Of a stretch of 64,000 bases of DNA, positions 14,794 to 22,287 are shown one piece after another (position 1 is the first letter of the stretch; the number at the start of each line of letters is the position of its first letter). The notes below the pieces were generated by a model. It did no database searches, had not been told where the DNA came from, and saw only the letters and a list, made by a program, of their open reading frames with translations. This stretch comes from Aequorivita capsosiphonis DSM 23843 (GTDB lineage: Bacteria > Bacteroidota > Bacteroidia > Flavobacteriales > Flavobacteriaceae): the NCBI RefSeq assembly GCF_000429125.1, contig NZ_AUBG01000002.1, positions 62,001 through 126,000 of the forward strand, given 5' to 3'. Made by a program: the position numbers and the translations under genes.

Positions 14794-17730
14794 TCACTTT
14801 TTCAACAGCGCATTTTTTAGAATCGTAACAGGATGGAGCGCTTCTCTTCCTGTTCCATCTTTTATTTGATGACGGCAACTCGTTCCGTTGGCTGATATAA
14901 CAGTATCTTCGGAAGCTTTTCTAACAGCGGGAAATAGCTTCAACTCCCCTATTTTCATACTGACATCATAATGTTCTTTTTCATAACCAAAACTTCCTGC
15001 CATTCCACAACACCCAGACGTAATGATAGTTGGTTTATAGTTTTTAGGAAGGTTTAAAATATCAAAGGTCACCTTTTGATTACTCAAAGACTTTTGATGG
15101 CAATGCGAATGTATTTTAATCTGTTTTTCTTCGGAAGTGAATTGTGCTGCGGAAATATTTCCACGTTGAATTTCATTTGATAAAAACTCCTCTATCAAAT
15201 ACGTGTGTTTTGAAATTGTTTCTGCCGATGGTTTTTCGTCTGCCAATCGTATATATTCGTCACGAAAGGAAAGAATTGCGGAAGGTTCAATTCCAATCAA
15301 GGGAGTTGATTCTGAAACTTTTTCTTTTAAAAATGCAACGTTTATATTGACCTCCTTTTTCGCTTCTTCCAAAAAACCTTTTGATATCAAAGCGCGACCA
15401 CTGTCTAAGCTGTCAATAATTGTTACTTTATAACCTAATCCTATTAAAAGTAGATACGCGTCCATTGCTATTTCAGCATCTAGATAATTGCTGAATTCAT
15501 CTATAAACAACAAGATGTTTTTTAGATTTTTGCTACTAACTGTTTTAATCGCATCATATTGATTTACAGTATTTTTAACTAATGTATTAAAACTTTTTGT
15601 TGAAACAGGTGGCAAGGAGCGATTACAATGAACGCCAGCGATATTCTTAATGATTTTTGAGGTGAAATAATTCGTGAAAAACCAATTGGAAAGCTTGGGA
15701 ACTCTCGAAGCCATTTTGTTCAATTTTGTACTTTTTCCGAAGACTTTATTGGAAAAAGAAACGCCATTCGCTTTATTGTATTGATATAAAAACTCCGCTT
15801 TTGCAGTGCTTATATCTACGTTGCTGGGGCATTCGCTTGCACAAGCTTTGCAACTTATACAGAGATCAAAAACCTCTTTTAATTCTTCTGAATTGAATTT
15901 ATTGACAGCTTGATTATTGGTCAAAACCTCACGTAATGCATTTGCACGAGCACGAGTGGTATCTTTTTCATTTTTAGTAGCGTGATAACTGGGACACATC
16001 GCACCCGCAGCATCTGCTGTTTTCCGACAATCCCCGCTGCCATTACAGTTTTCAGCCAGTCGAAGTATGCCTTGATAATCACTGAAATCCATAAGTGTTT
16101 TCACTTCTGGCTCTTTTCGCCCAATTTCATATCGCAAGGATTCATCCATTTTAAAGGCATCAACGATTTTCCCGGGGTTTAAAATGTTTTGTGGATCGAA
16201 TACATTTTTGATTCGTTTTAAAAGCTCGTAATTCTTTTCCCCGATCATTAAGGAAATAAACTCTGCTCGAACAATGCCATCACCATGTTCTCCAGAAAAT
16301 GATCCTTTGTATTTTTTACAAAGCATGGCTACATCCGTTGTGATTTTTCTAAAATAATCAACATCCTCTTCTTTCTTTAAGTTTAAGATGGGGCGCAAAT
16401 GCAACTCTCCCGCTCCTGCGTGTGCATAATAAACTGCCTCTTGATTATACTTCTTCATCAAAGTGGAAAACTCCTTAATATAGGCCGATAAATCCTCCAG
16501 CGCTACTGCGGTATCTTCAATACAAGCGACTGCTTTTCTATCGCCGACCATATTTCCCAATAAACCAAGACCAGCTTTCCGAAGTTCTAGTGCCATTTCA
16601 ATTTCGTCTCCTCTTAAAACAGGATTGTGATAGCTATAATTTGAAAGTTTTAGCGATTCCAATAAATCATTGACCTGATTCTCCAAATCTTCTTCAGAAG
16701 GGCTTTTTAATTCGAGCAATAAAATCGCTTTCGGATTGCCTTTTACAAAAAAACGATAAGCTTCGTAGGTTTTGCTTTTTTTGGTACAATCGAGGATTAT
16801 ATTATCCATCATTTCGCAAGTATGCAAATTGTGTTGCATAGCTATTACAACATCGTTTAGACAGGCTTCCAATGAGTTATAATGTGTTGCGATCATTGCC
16901 CTAAACTTTGGTGGTAATGGATCCAATTGAAGGGTTATTTCCGTAGTAAACGCCAGCGTGCCCTCACTTCCGCAGAGCAATTTACACAAGTTGACTTCTT
17001 CTTCAAATTCCCCAAAAACAGTTGTATCCAGCAAACTGTCAATTGCATATCCCGTATTTCTTCGGTGAATTTCTGGTTTGGGAAATTGATTTCGGATTTC
17101 TTCCTGTACTTCTTCGGGGATCAATTCGTTGTAAAGCGTTTTATAAATATTTCCTTCCAAAGAATTCGAGTGCGTTTTCTCAATAAACTCTTCTTTTGAA
17201 ATTACTTCAAAAACAATTTCTTCACCATTAGAGAGCAGCGTTTTCAGTTTTAGCACCTTATCACGAGTCACTCCATATTGAATAGATGTCGTGCCGCTAC
17301 TATTGTTACCTACCATTCCGCCAATCATACAGCGATTACTGGTAGAAGTGTTAGGGCCAAAGAAAAGTCCGTAGGGTTTTAAATAAGCATTAAGCTCATC
17401 TCGAATTACTCCAGGTTGAACAGTTATCGTTCTTTTCTCTGTATCCAGGGAAAGGATCTTGGTAAAATGTTTTGAAACATCTACGATAATTCCATCACCC
17501 ACACATTGCCCAGCAAGAGAAGTACCAGCAGTTCTAGGAATAAGAGAGGTGTAGTTTGTTTCGGCAAATGAAAGCAGTTGTTTTATTCCTCTTTCATTTT
17601 TTGGATATGCAACCGCGAGCGGGATTTTTCTATATACTGAAGCATCTGTGGCATACAATGAAGTATGAAGCGAATCTGTAAAAAATTCGCCATTAAATAG
17701 CCTTTTAAAATCGTCGAGTTGCTTTTTCAT
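14794..17730 (-). CDS. FAD-linked oxidase/Fe-S fusion, D-lactate dehydrogenase type
   Basis: A 978-residue fusion. Residues about 25-230 form a PCMH-type FAD domain (PRTAGTSLAGQCVGDG, GGMVGNNSSGTTSIQYG). Residues 250-530 are the FAD-oxidase C-terminal domain with YYAHAGAGELHLRP and FSGEHGDGIVR. Two ferredoxin-like cysteine clusters follow, CNGSGDCRKTADAAGAMCPS near 560 and CISCKACASECPSNVD near 620. The end is a CCG domain (CHQKS near 875, SGCCGMAGSFGYE near 905). This is the Dld-II/GlcD-GlpC fused form that oxidises D-lactate or another 2-hydroxy acid and passes electrons to quinone at the membrane. The exact substrate is inferred. It follows the decayed regulator on the same strand. Confidence 0.9.
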   Translation of the reverse strand: MKKQLDDFKRLFNGEFFTDSLHTSLYATDASVYRKIPLAVAYPKNERGIKQLLSFAETNYTSLIPRTAGTSLAGQCVGDGIIVDVSKHFTKILSLDTEKRTITVQPGVIRDELNAYLKPYGLFFGPNTSTSNRCMIGGMVGNNSSGTTSIQYGVTRDKVLKLKTLLSNGEEIVFEVISKEEFIEKTHSNSLEGNIYKTLYNELIPEEVQEEIRNQFPKPEIHRRNTGYAIDSLLDTTVFGEFEEEVNLCKLLCGSEGTLAFTTEITLQLDPLPPKFRAMIATHYNSLEACLNDVVIAMQHNLHTCEMMDNIILDCTKKSKTYEAYRFFVKGNPKAILLLELKSPSEEDLENQVNDLLESLKLSNYSYHNPVLRGDEIEMALELRKAGLGLLGNMVGDRKAVACIEDTAVALEDLSAYIKEFSTLMKKYNQEAVYYAHAGAGELHLRPILNLKKEEDVDYFRKITTDVAMLCKKYKGSFSGEHGDGIVRAEFISLMIGEKNYELLKRIKNVFDPQNILNPGKIVDAFKMDESLRYEIGRKEPEVKTLMDFSDYQGILRLAENCNGSGDCRKTADAAGAMCPSYHATKNEKDTTRARANALREVLTNNQAVNKFNSEELKEVFDLCISCKACASECPSNVDISTAKAEFLYQYNKANGVSFSNKVFGKSTKLNKMASRVPKLSNWFFTNYFTSKIIKNIAGVHCNRSLPPVSTKSFNTLVKNTVNQYDAIKTVSSKNLKNILLFIDEFSNYLDAEIAMDAYLLLIGLGYKVTIIDSLDSGRALISKGFLEEAKKEVNINVAFLKEKVSESTPLIGIEPSAILSFRDEYIRLADEKPSAETISKHTYLIEEFLSNEIQRGNISAAQFTSEEKQIKIHSHCHQKSLSNQKVTFDILNLPKNYKPTIITSGCCGMAGSFGYEKEHYDVSMKIGELKLFPAVRKASEDTVISANGTSCRHQIKDGTGREALHPVTILKNALLKK

Positions 17731-17948
17731 TTCAATTATGTAAATGTAAAAAACTTCGTTAACAAAACTTTGTAAAATTTAGTATTGAGATTAGCTTCGT
17801 GTTAACGATTAGCGCCCATTATTACAAGTATTTTTACATCCTATTATTAGAAAATAAATTTAAGTAACATATTATTAACTAACAGAGGGTTTACTTTTTA
17901 AAATATGTAATTTAAAAGGAGATAGCCTTGAATTAAAACAAAATTTAA

Positions 17949-18443
17949 ATGAAAAAATCAATTTTAATTGTGCTGCTTATCGCAGGTTTTGGATGGCAAG
18001 CGTCTTCGCAGGAGATTTCAAAGAATGCTATCGGTCTTCGTCTTAGCGAAAGCGATGGTTTTGGACCAGAAGTAAATTATCAACGTGCTTTGGGCGATAA
18101 TAATCGTTTAGAACTTGGCTTAGCTTGGCACAGCAAACGTTATTGGGATGCAGTGAAACTAACAGGGATCTATCAATGGATTTGGAATATTGATGGCGGC
18201 TTTAATTGGTATGCAGGCCCAGGAGCTGGTGTTGGTTTGGTTAGTTATGATTATAATGATTATCCTCCATATAGAAGAGATGATAAATCAGAAGCTTTTG
18301 CTTTTATAACTGGAGATGTTGGTATTGAATACAGCTTTGATTTTCCGCTGCTTGTTTCTTTTGATTTTAGGCCTCAAGCGAATTTTGGATATCGCGAAAA
18401 TGTCAGTTTTGATGTTGGTCTTTCCGCGAGATATCAGTTCTAA
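17949..18443 (+). CDS. Outer-membrane beta-barrel protein
   Basis: A 164-residue protein with signal peptide MKKSILIVLLIAGFGWQASSQ. The mature chain shows alternating amphipathic strands (LELGLAWHSKRYWDAVKLTGIYQW, FNWYAGPGAGVGLVSYD) and ends with the aromatic C-terminus LSARYQF of an OMP assembled by the BAM complex. Eight strands fit the length. No ligand or enzyme motif is visible, so a structural or unknown role is all that can be said. A strong double hairpin terminator follows. Confidence 0.85.
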   Translation: MKKSILIVLLIAGFGWQASSQEISKNAIGLRLSESDGFGPEVNYQRALGDNNRLELGLAWHSKRYWDAVKLTGIYQWIWNIDGGFNWYAGPGAGVGLVSYDYNDYPPYRRDDKSEAFAFITGDVGIEYSFDFPLLVSFDFRPQANFGYRENVSFDVGLSARYQF

Positions 18444-18471
18444 ACACTTTTTCTAAATATATTTTTGTGAA

Positions 18472-18530
18472 ATGCCCCTTTAAAAAAGGGGCATTTTCCT
18501 TTTGATAAAACAGGAAAAATCCTGTTTTAT
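18472..18530 (+). terminator. Double hairpin terminator after the OMP gene
   Basis: ATGCCCC-N9-GGGGCAT followed by TTTCCTTTT (18472-18503), then a second stem ATAAAACAGGA/TCCTGTTTTAT (about 18505-18530). Confidence 0.85.
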
Positions 18531-18582
18531 GCTTTTGAGATTTATTGCAACTTTATAGATTGATAAATACCCCCGTGTAAAA

Positions 18583-20031
18583 ATGAACTATGTTGATATA
18601 CATTGCCACCCATCCTTAAAGCCTTATAGCAAGAGTTTTAAATATAAACCTATCAAAAAGAACGCTTTAGATCCAAATAGAAAAAACTCCATTTGGCACT
18701 ATAGTCCGCCCAATTTTTTGGAAAAGTTCTTAAACAGATTGGTTACGCTTACTAAGTTTACCCAAACTGATCTTACCGCACTTGCCAAATCTAAAACCAA
18801 AGTTGTTGTTGTAGCGCTTTATCCTTTTGAAAAGCATTTCTTCGGAAAAGAGATAATTGGTATTAAGGGTGTTACCGATGTTTTGGTGAATCTTGCGGCA
18901 AGTATTAGCCAATCGCGAATGGATTATATTAGAAGCAACAAAGATTATTTTGTCGATTTGATGGATGAATATAATTATTATCAGCAGCTTCACAATCAAG
19001 TTGAAAATATTGACGGAGTTATTTACACGTATAGACTGATAAGAAGTTTTAATGAAATTGAAACTAATTTTTCACAAGAAACAGATTCAAAGAAAATAAT
19101 AAATATCCTGATTACCATCGAAGGTGGCCATAGTTTTAACACTGGTATTGAGATGAATAAAGACATGGCCAGTCGTACAGAGGTTTTAGGTAATATTAAA
19201 ACAATCAAAAACTGGGAACACCGCCCCCTTTTCCTAACCTTGGCACATCATTTTTACAATGAAATGTGTGGTCACTCCAGAAGCATATCTATTGGGATGC
19301 TGAAAAAAAATCAAAATCGAGGATTAGATAGTGGTATTACCGAGTTAGGTTATGAAGCTATTGATCTTTTGCTTGACAATACGGAGGGCAAAAGAATTCC
19401 AATAGACGTAAAACATATGAGCACTTCCTCTCGGAAATCGTATTATAAGTTGCTCGATACAAAATATGTCTCCCAGAAAATACCGATTATTGCCAGCCAC
19501 GCGTGTTGTAATGGAAAACGGTCCTTTGTACAAAAGGATCAAGCAGATTTTCCAGAACACGCGGAGTGGTTTTGCAATATTGATATAAATTTTTATGATG
19601 ACGAATTGATACGGATTGCCCGGAGCAGTGGGATACTCGGGATACAGTTGGATGTACGGCGCATAGGAAGCACCAAAGCCATAAATGATAGCAAGGTTTT
19701 TTTTCCGAATAAACGAAGGCAACTTAGAAAGAAGGCTTTATTGGTTTGGCGGCAAGTAGTGCATATTGCAGAAGTGCTTGACAAGGAAGGTCTATTTTGT
19801 TGGGGAATTCAGAGCATTGGTAGTGATTTTGACGGAATTGTAAACCCCATCAACGGGCTTTGGACTGCCGAAAACATGAAGGACTTAAGCGAAGAACTGT
19901 TAAATCACGCAAAATCATATATTTCAAAAAACAACACCCTGCTGAACAAGTTCAATAGAATTGAAGCGGAAGTAATTATTGAGTCTGTTATGCATCAAAA
20001 TGCAATGCAGTTTATTGAAAGGAATTATTAA
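18583..20031 (+). CDS. Membrane dipeptidase-like metallohydrolase (peptidase M19 fold)
   Basis: A 482-residue protein with the metal motifs of M19 dipeptidases in order: DIHCHPSLKPY at residues 4-14, the bridging glutamate in TIEGGHSF near 186, LAHHFYNEMCGHSRSI near 225, DVKHMS near 280, IASHACCNG near 306, and GSDFDG near 418. M19 enzymes cleave dipeptides or related amides with two zinc ions. The protein has no signal peptide and is longer and more divergent than renal-dipeptidase homologues, with a long N-terminal insertion, so the substrate may differ. It stands just upstream of a RelE-like toxin gene. Confidence 0.75.
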   Translation: MNYVDIHCHPSLKPYSKSFKYKPIKKNALDPNRKNSIWHYSPPNFLEKFLNRLVTLTKFTQTDLTALAKSKTKVVVVALYPFEKHFFGKEIIGIKGVTDVLVNLAASISQSRMDYIRSNKDYFVDLMDEYNYYQQLHNQVENIDGVIYTYRLIRSFNEIETNFSQETDSKKIINILITIEGGHSFNTGIEMNKDMASRTEVLGNIKTIKNWEHRPLFLTLAHHFYNEMCGHSRSISIGMLKKNQNRGLDSGITELGYEAIDLLLDNTEGKRIPIDVKHMSTSSRKSYYKLLDTKYVSQKIPIIASHACCNGKRSFVQKDQADFPEHAEWFCNIDINFYDDELIRIARSSGILGIQLDVRRIGSTKAINDSKVFFPNKRRQLRKKALLVWRQVVHIAEVLDKEGLFCWGIQSIGSDFDGIVNPINGLWTAENMKDLSEELLNHAKSYISKNNTLLNKFNRIEAEVIIESVMHQNAMQFIERNY

Positions 20032-20099
20032 ATGGAAATCAATCTATTTTTCTTAAAAGATAAAAACATAATTGTTTCAATGTTATTAAATGGAAATCA
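20025..20099 (+). repeat. 17-bp direct repeat TTATTAAATGGAAATCA around the RelE start
   Basis: Identical copies lie at 20025-20041 (over the M19-like gene's stop) and 20083-20099 (over the toxin ATG), 58 bp apart. Both contain an ATG-GAA-ATC start-like string, but the first opens only a 26-codon frame. It looks like a local duplication of the toxin's start region. Confidence 0.8.
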
Positions 20100-20368
20100 T
20101 TTGGACAAATAGCGCAGTTATTGATAATCTCGATAATATTGAATATCTACTTGATGAGTGGAATATAAATGTGGTTTTGGCTTACGAAGAAAAGGTGTTG
20201 GAAATTGAAAAGCTTATTCTTACAAATCCAGAAATAGGTATCTACGATAAAGATTTGAATCTTTATAAAAGATTAGTAGTGCCTCAAATATATATGATGT
20301 ATGAGATTAGAAATGAAAAAATATTTATTTTAAGAATGTGGAACAATTATAAAAAACCTTATTGGTAA
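20090..20368 (+). CDS. RelE/ParE-family toxin
   Basis: A 92-residue protein of the RelE/ParE superfamily: EIIWTNSAVIDNLDNIEYLLDEW at the start, a central helix pair, then YDKDLNLYKRLVVPQIYMMYEI and the last strand KIFILRMWNNYKKPYW. The basic Arg in YKRLVV and the terminal aromatic-Lys pattern match toxins that hit gyrase or cut mRNA; which of the two is unclear. No antitoxin gene lies upstream, as would be normal. Instead an HTH protein gene converges on it and overlaps its last 10 bp. Confidence 0.82.
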   Translation: MEIIWTNSAVIDNLDNIEYLLDEWNINVVLAYEEKVLEIEKLILTNPEIGIYDKDLNLYKRLVVPQIYMMYEIRNEKIFILRMWNNYKKPYW

Positions 20369-20676
20369 GATTCTATTTTCAGTCTCATCGCGGTTCTGAC
20401 ATCTTCGGAAGTCATAGTGTTTCCATTCTTAATGTCAGCTCTTCCTTGTTCAATCTCAGCTAATAATTCATGTTTAAAAGCTTCGTTCGGTTTTATTATC
20501 TTCACTATACTTAGTACTTCATCAGGCGTAAAAGATAGGTTTTTCAGCTTTCTGTAAAATGTAGGTGAGGAAAAACCCACTTCTTTGATGATAAAACCTT
20601 TTTTATAGGGAGAATTATCAATTAGTTCTTCCAGAGCAGCTAATATGTTTTTATATTCAATAATCTCTTGTATCAT
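20359..20676 (-). CDS. HTH protein, candidate antitoxin for the facing RelE-like toxin
   Basis: A 105-residue protein with a compact helical DNA-binding domain (FIIKEVGFSSPTFYRKLKNL and SFTPDEVLSIVKII at residues 28-61) and an extended tail, IKNGNTMTSEDVRTAMRLKIES. That tail is like the toxin-clamping C-terminus of Bacteroidota antitoxins, which carry a NG-x-x-x-T-x-E-[DE]-V pattern. The gene is tail-to-tail with the toxin, sharing 10 bp. A 12-bp palindrome lies 7 bp before its start and could be its own operator. The antitoxin role is inferred from domain layout and location. Confidence 0.65.
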   Translation of the reverse strand: MIQEIIEYKNILAALEELIDNSPYKKGFIIKEVGFSSPTFYRKLKNLSFTPDEVLSIVKIIKPNEAFKHELLAEIEQGRADIKNGNTMTSEDVRTAMRLKIESYQ

Positions 20677-20682
20677 TTTTGA

Positions 20683-20694
20683 AGTAAATTTACT
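20683..20694. promoter_or_regulatory. Palindromic operator candidate AGTAAATTTACT
   Basis: A perfect 12-bp palindrome just upstream of the HTH gene; a half-like copy (TAGTAAATATT) follows about 25 bp further out. The position fits autorepression by the HTH protein. Confidence 0.45.
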
Positions 20695-20750
20695 ACGTTT
20701 ACATGCTAATATAGTAAATATTGAGAACTTACAATGGATAGAACTAAAAA

Positions 20751-21887
20751 TTATGAAGGATTTTTCTGAAGAATAGCCTCTTTATATAATTCTTCATATA
20801 GAGGCACTATTTTTTTGGTGTCAAAAACCATTGCAGATTCTACTGCCTGCTTTTTAAATTTATTCAGAACCTCATCAGAAGCCAATATTTTTAATGCATT
20901 TTCTGCCATTTCATCCACATTGCCAACATCGCTTAAAAAGCCACTTACCCCATCAATATTCACTTCTGGCAATCCACCGGTATTACTAGAAATTACTGGA
21001 ACGCCACAAGCCATTGCCTCTAGTGCGGCAAGACCAAAGCTTTCTTTTTCTGAAGGAAGAATAAAAAGATCTGTAAAGCATAAAATTTTATCAACTTCAT
21101 TACTATTTCCCAAGAACAGCACCTTATCTTCAATTCCCTTTTCTGCAGCTAGTTTTTCACAGGATTCCCGTTCAGGGCCCTCTCCAACAATTATTAACTT
21201 GGATGGAATTTTTTGCTGAATACGGTCAAAAATTTCAATGACATCTTTTACACGTTTTACGGACCGAAGGTTACTCACATGGGTAATGATTCGCTCGTGT
21301 GGTTCCGCCATCAGATCGCGTTGACATTCTGTAAAAGGATTTATTTTTTTCGGAATATCAATAAAGTTAGGTACAACGTGTATTTCCTTTTTAATATTGA
21401 AGAGGTGAATTGTATCTTCTTTTAAACTCTTTGAAACCGAAGTAACCACATCACTATTATTGATGCTAAAAGTGACTGCAGGTTTGTAAAATGGATGGTT
21501 TCCCACCAAGGTAATATCTGTACCGTGAAGGGTGGTTACCATTGGTATGTAAATATTTTCTTCCTCGAGCATTTTCTTCGCCATGTATCCAGCATAAGCG
21601 TGTGGGATGGCGTAGTGTACGTGAAGAAGTTCAATCTTATGGAGTTTTACCATATCAACCAATTTACTGGATAAAGCCAGTTCATAAGGCTGAAAGTGAA
21701 AAAGAGGATATTCGGGTACGGAAACTTCGTGAAAGTGAATGTTTTTCGAGAGTAACTCAAGCCGTACTGGCTGTTTATAAGTTATAAAATGAATTTCATG
21801 ACCTTTTTCTGCTAGCGCCAATCCGAGTTCGGTGGCCACTACTCCACTCCCACCAAAGGTAGGGTAACATACTATTGCTATTTTCAT
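20751..21887 (-). CDS. bshA: N-acetyl-alpha-D-glucosaminyl L-malate synthase
   Basis: A 378-residue GT-B glycosyltransferase (family GT4). The N-terminus MKIAIVCYPTFGGSGVVATE is the BshA signature, with the HVHYAIPHAYAGYMAKK and VTTLHGTDITLVG acceptor-side motifs. The donor side shows VGEGPERESCEKLA near 225 and the EX7E-type motif EKESFGLAALEAMACGVPVI near 280. BshA joins UDP-GlcNAc and L-malate in the first step of making bacillithiol, the low-molecular-weight thiol of Firmicutes and many Bacteroidota. It is located in the cytosol. bshB and bshC are not in the window. Confidence 0.95.
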   Translation of the reverse strand: MKIAIVCYPTFGGSGVVATELGLALAEKGHEIHFITYKQPVRLELLSKNIHFHEVSVPEYPLFHFQPYELALSSKLVDMVKLHKIELLHVHYAIPHAYAGYMAKKMLEEENIYIPMVTTLHGTDITLVGNHPFYKPAVTFSINNSDVVTSVSKSLKEDTIHLFNIKKEIHVVPNFIDIPKKINPFTECQRDLMAEPHERIITHVSNLRSVKRVKDVIEIFDRIQQKIPSKLIIVGEGPERESCEKLAAEKGIEDKVLFLGNSNEVDKILCFTDLFILPSEKESFGLAALEAMACGVPVISSNTGGLPEVNIDGVSGFLSDVGNVDEMAENALKILASDEVLNKFKKQAVESAMVFDTKKIVPLYEELYKEAILQKNPS

Positions 21888-21966
21888 TTAACTGGTTTCA
21901 AGTTCAAAGTTCAAGGTTTCAGCTATTTTAAAAGTAAAATAGCTTATAACTAGAGTTAGGTAATTT

Positions 21967-22143
21967 CTAAATATTTTCCAATTCAGTAAAATCGTATATT
22001 CTTATTTTTGCTTCCTGTCTTACTTCTTTTGAAGGCAGTAAAGGATATTCAATTTGCATTGATCTTAACGCGCCATCTTTTTGTGAAGCAACAGGAATTA
22101 CTTCTCCAATAGTAAATTCAAATAACCTAATATTTACTATCGG
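21967..22143 (-). pseudogene. Orphan coding remnant, unrecognised
   Basis: Within the 400-bp gap between bshA and the GH3 gene, one minus-strand frame is open for 58 codons and reads like real protein: FEFTIGEVIPVASQKDGAL, then MQIEYPLLPSKEVRQEAK and IRIYDFTELENI. The only ATG is at mid-length, so it looks like the 3' end of a lost gene or a very small one. The family is not recognised. The rest of the gap (about 22145-22287) shows nothing. Confidence 0.35.
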
Positions 22144-22287
22144 TTAAATTTTATATTTTACTGATAAATTGTTTGTATCCACGAGGTTACGAGACAGTTT
22201 GTTCATTAATATATCTAGTCCATTTTAACCTAAATTCGTCGTGGGTCTTATAGCGAAGCGGTCGTGGCTCCCTTTAGTCCCTTTTAT

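Noticed and set aside
20032-20112. 26-codon frame opened by the first copy of the 17-bp repeat before the toxin
   Set aside because: Too short and ends inside the toxin gene in another frame; better explained as duplicated start region.
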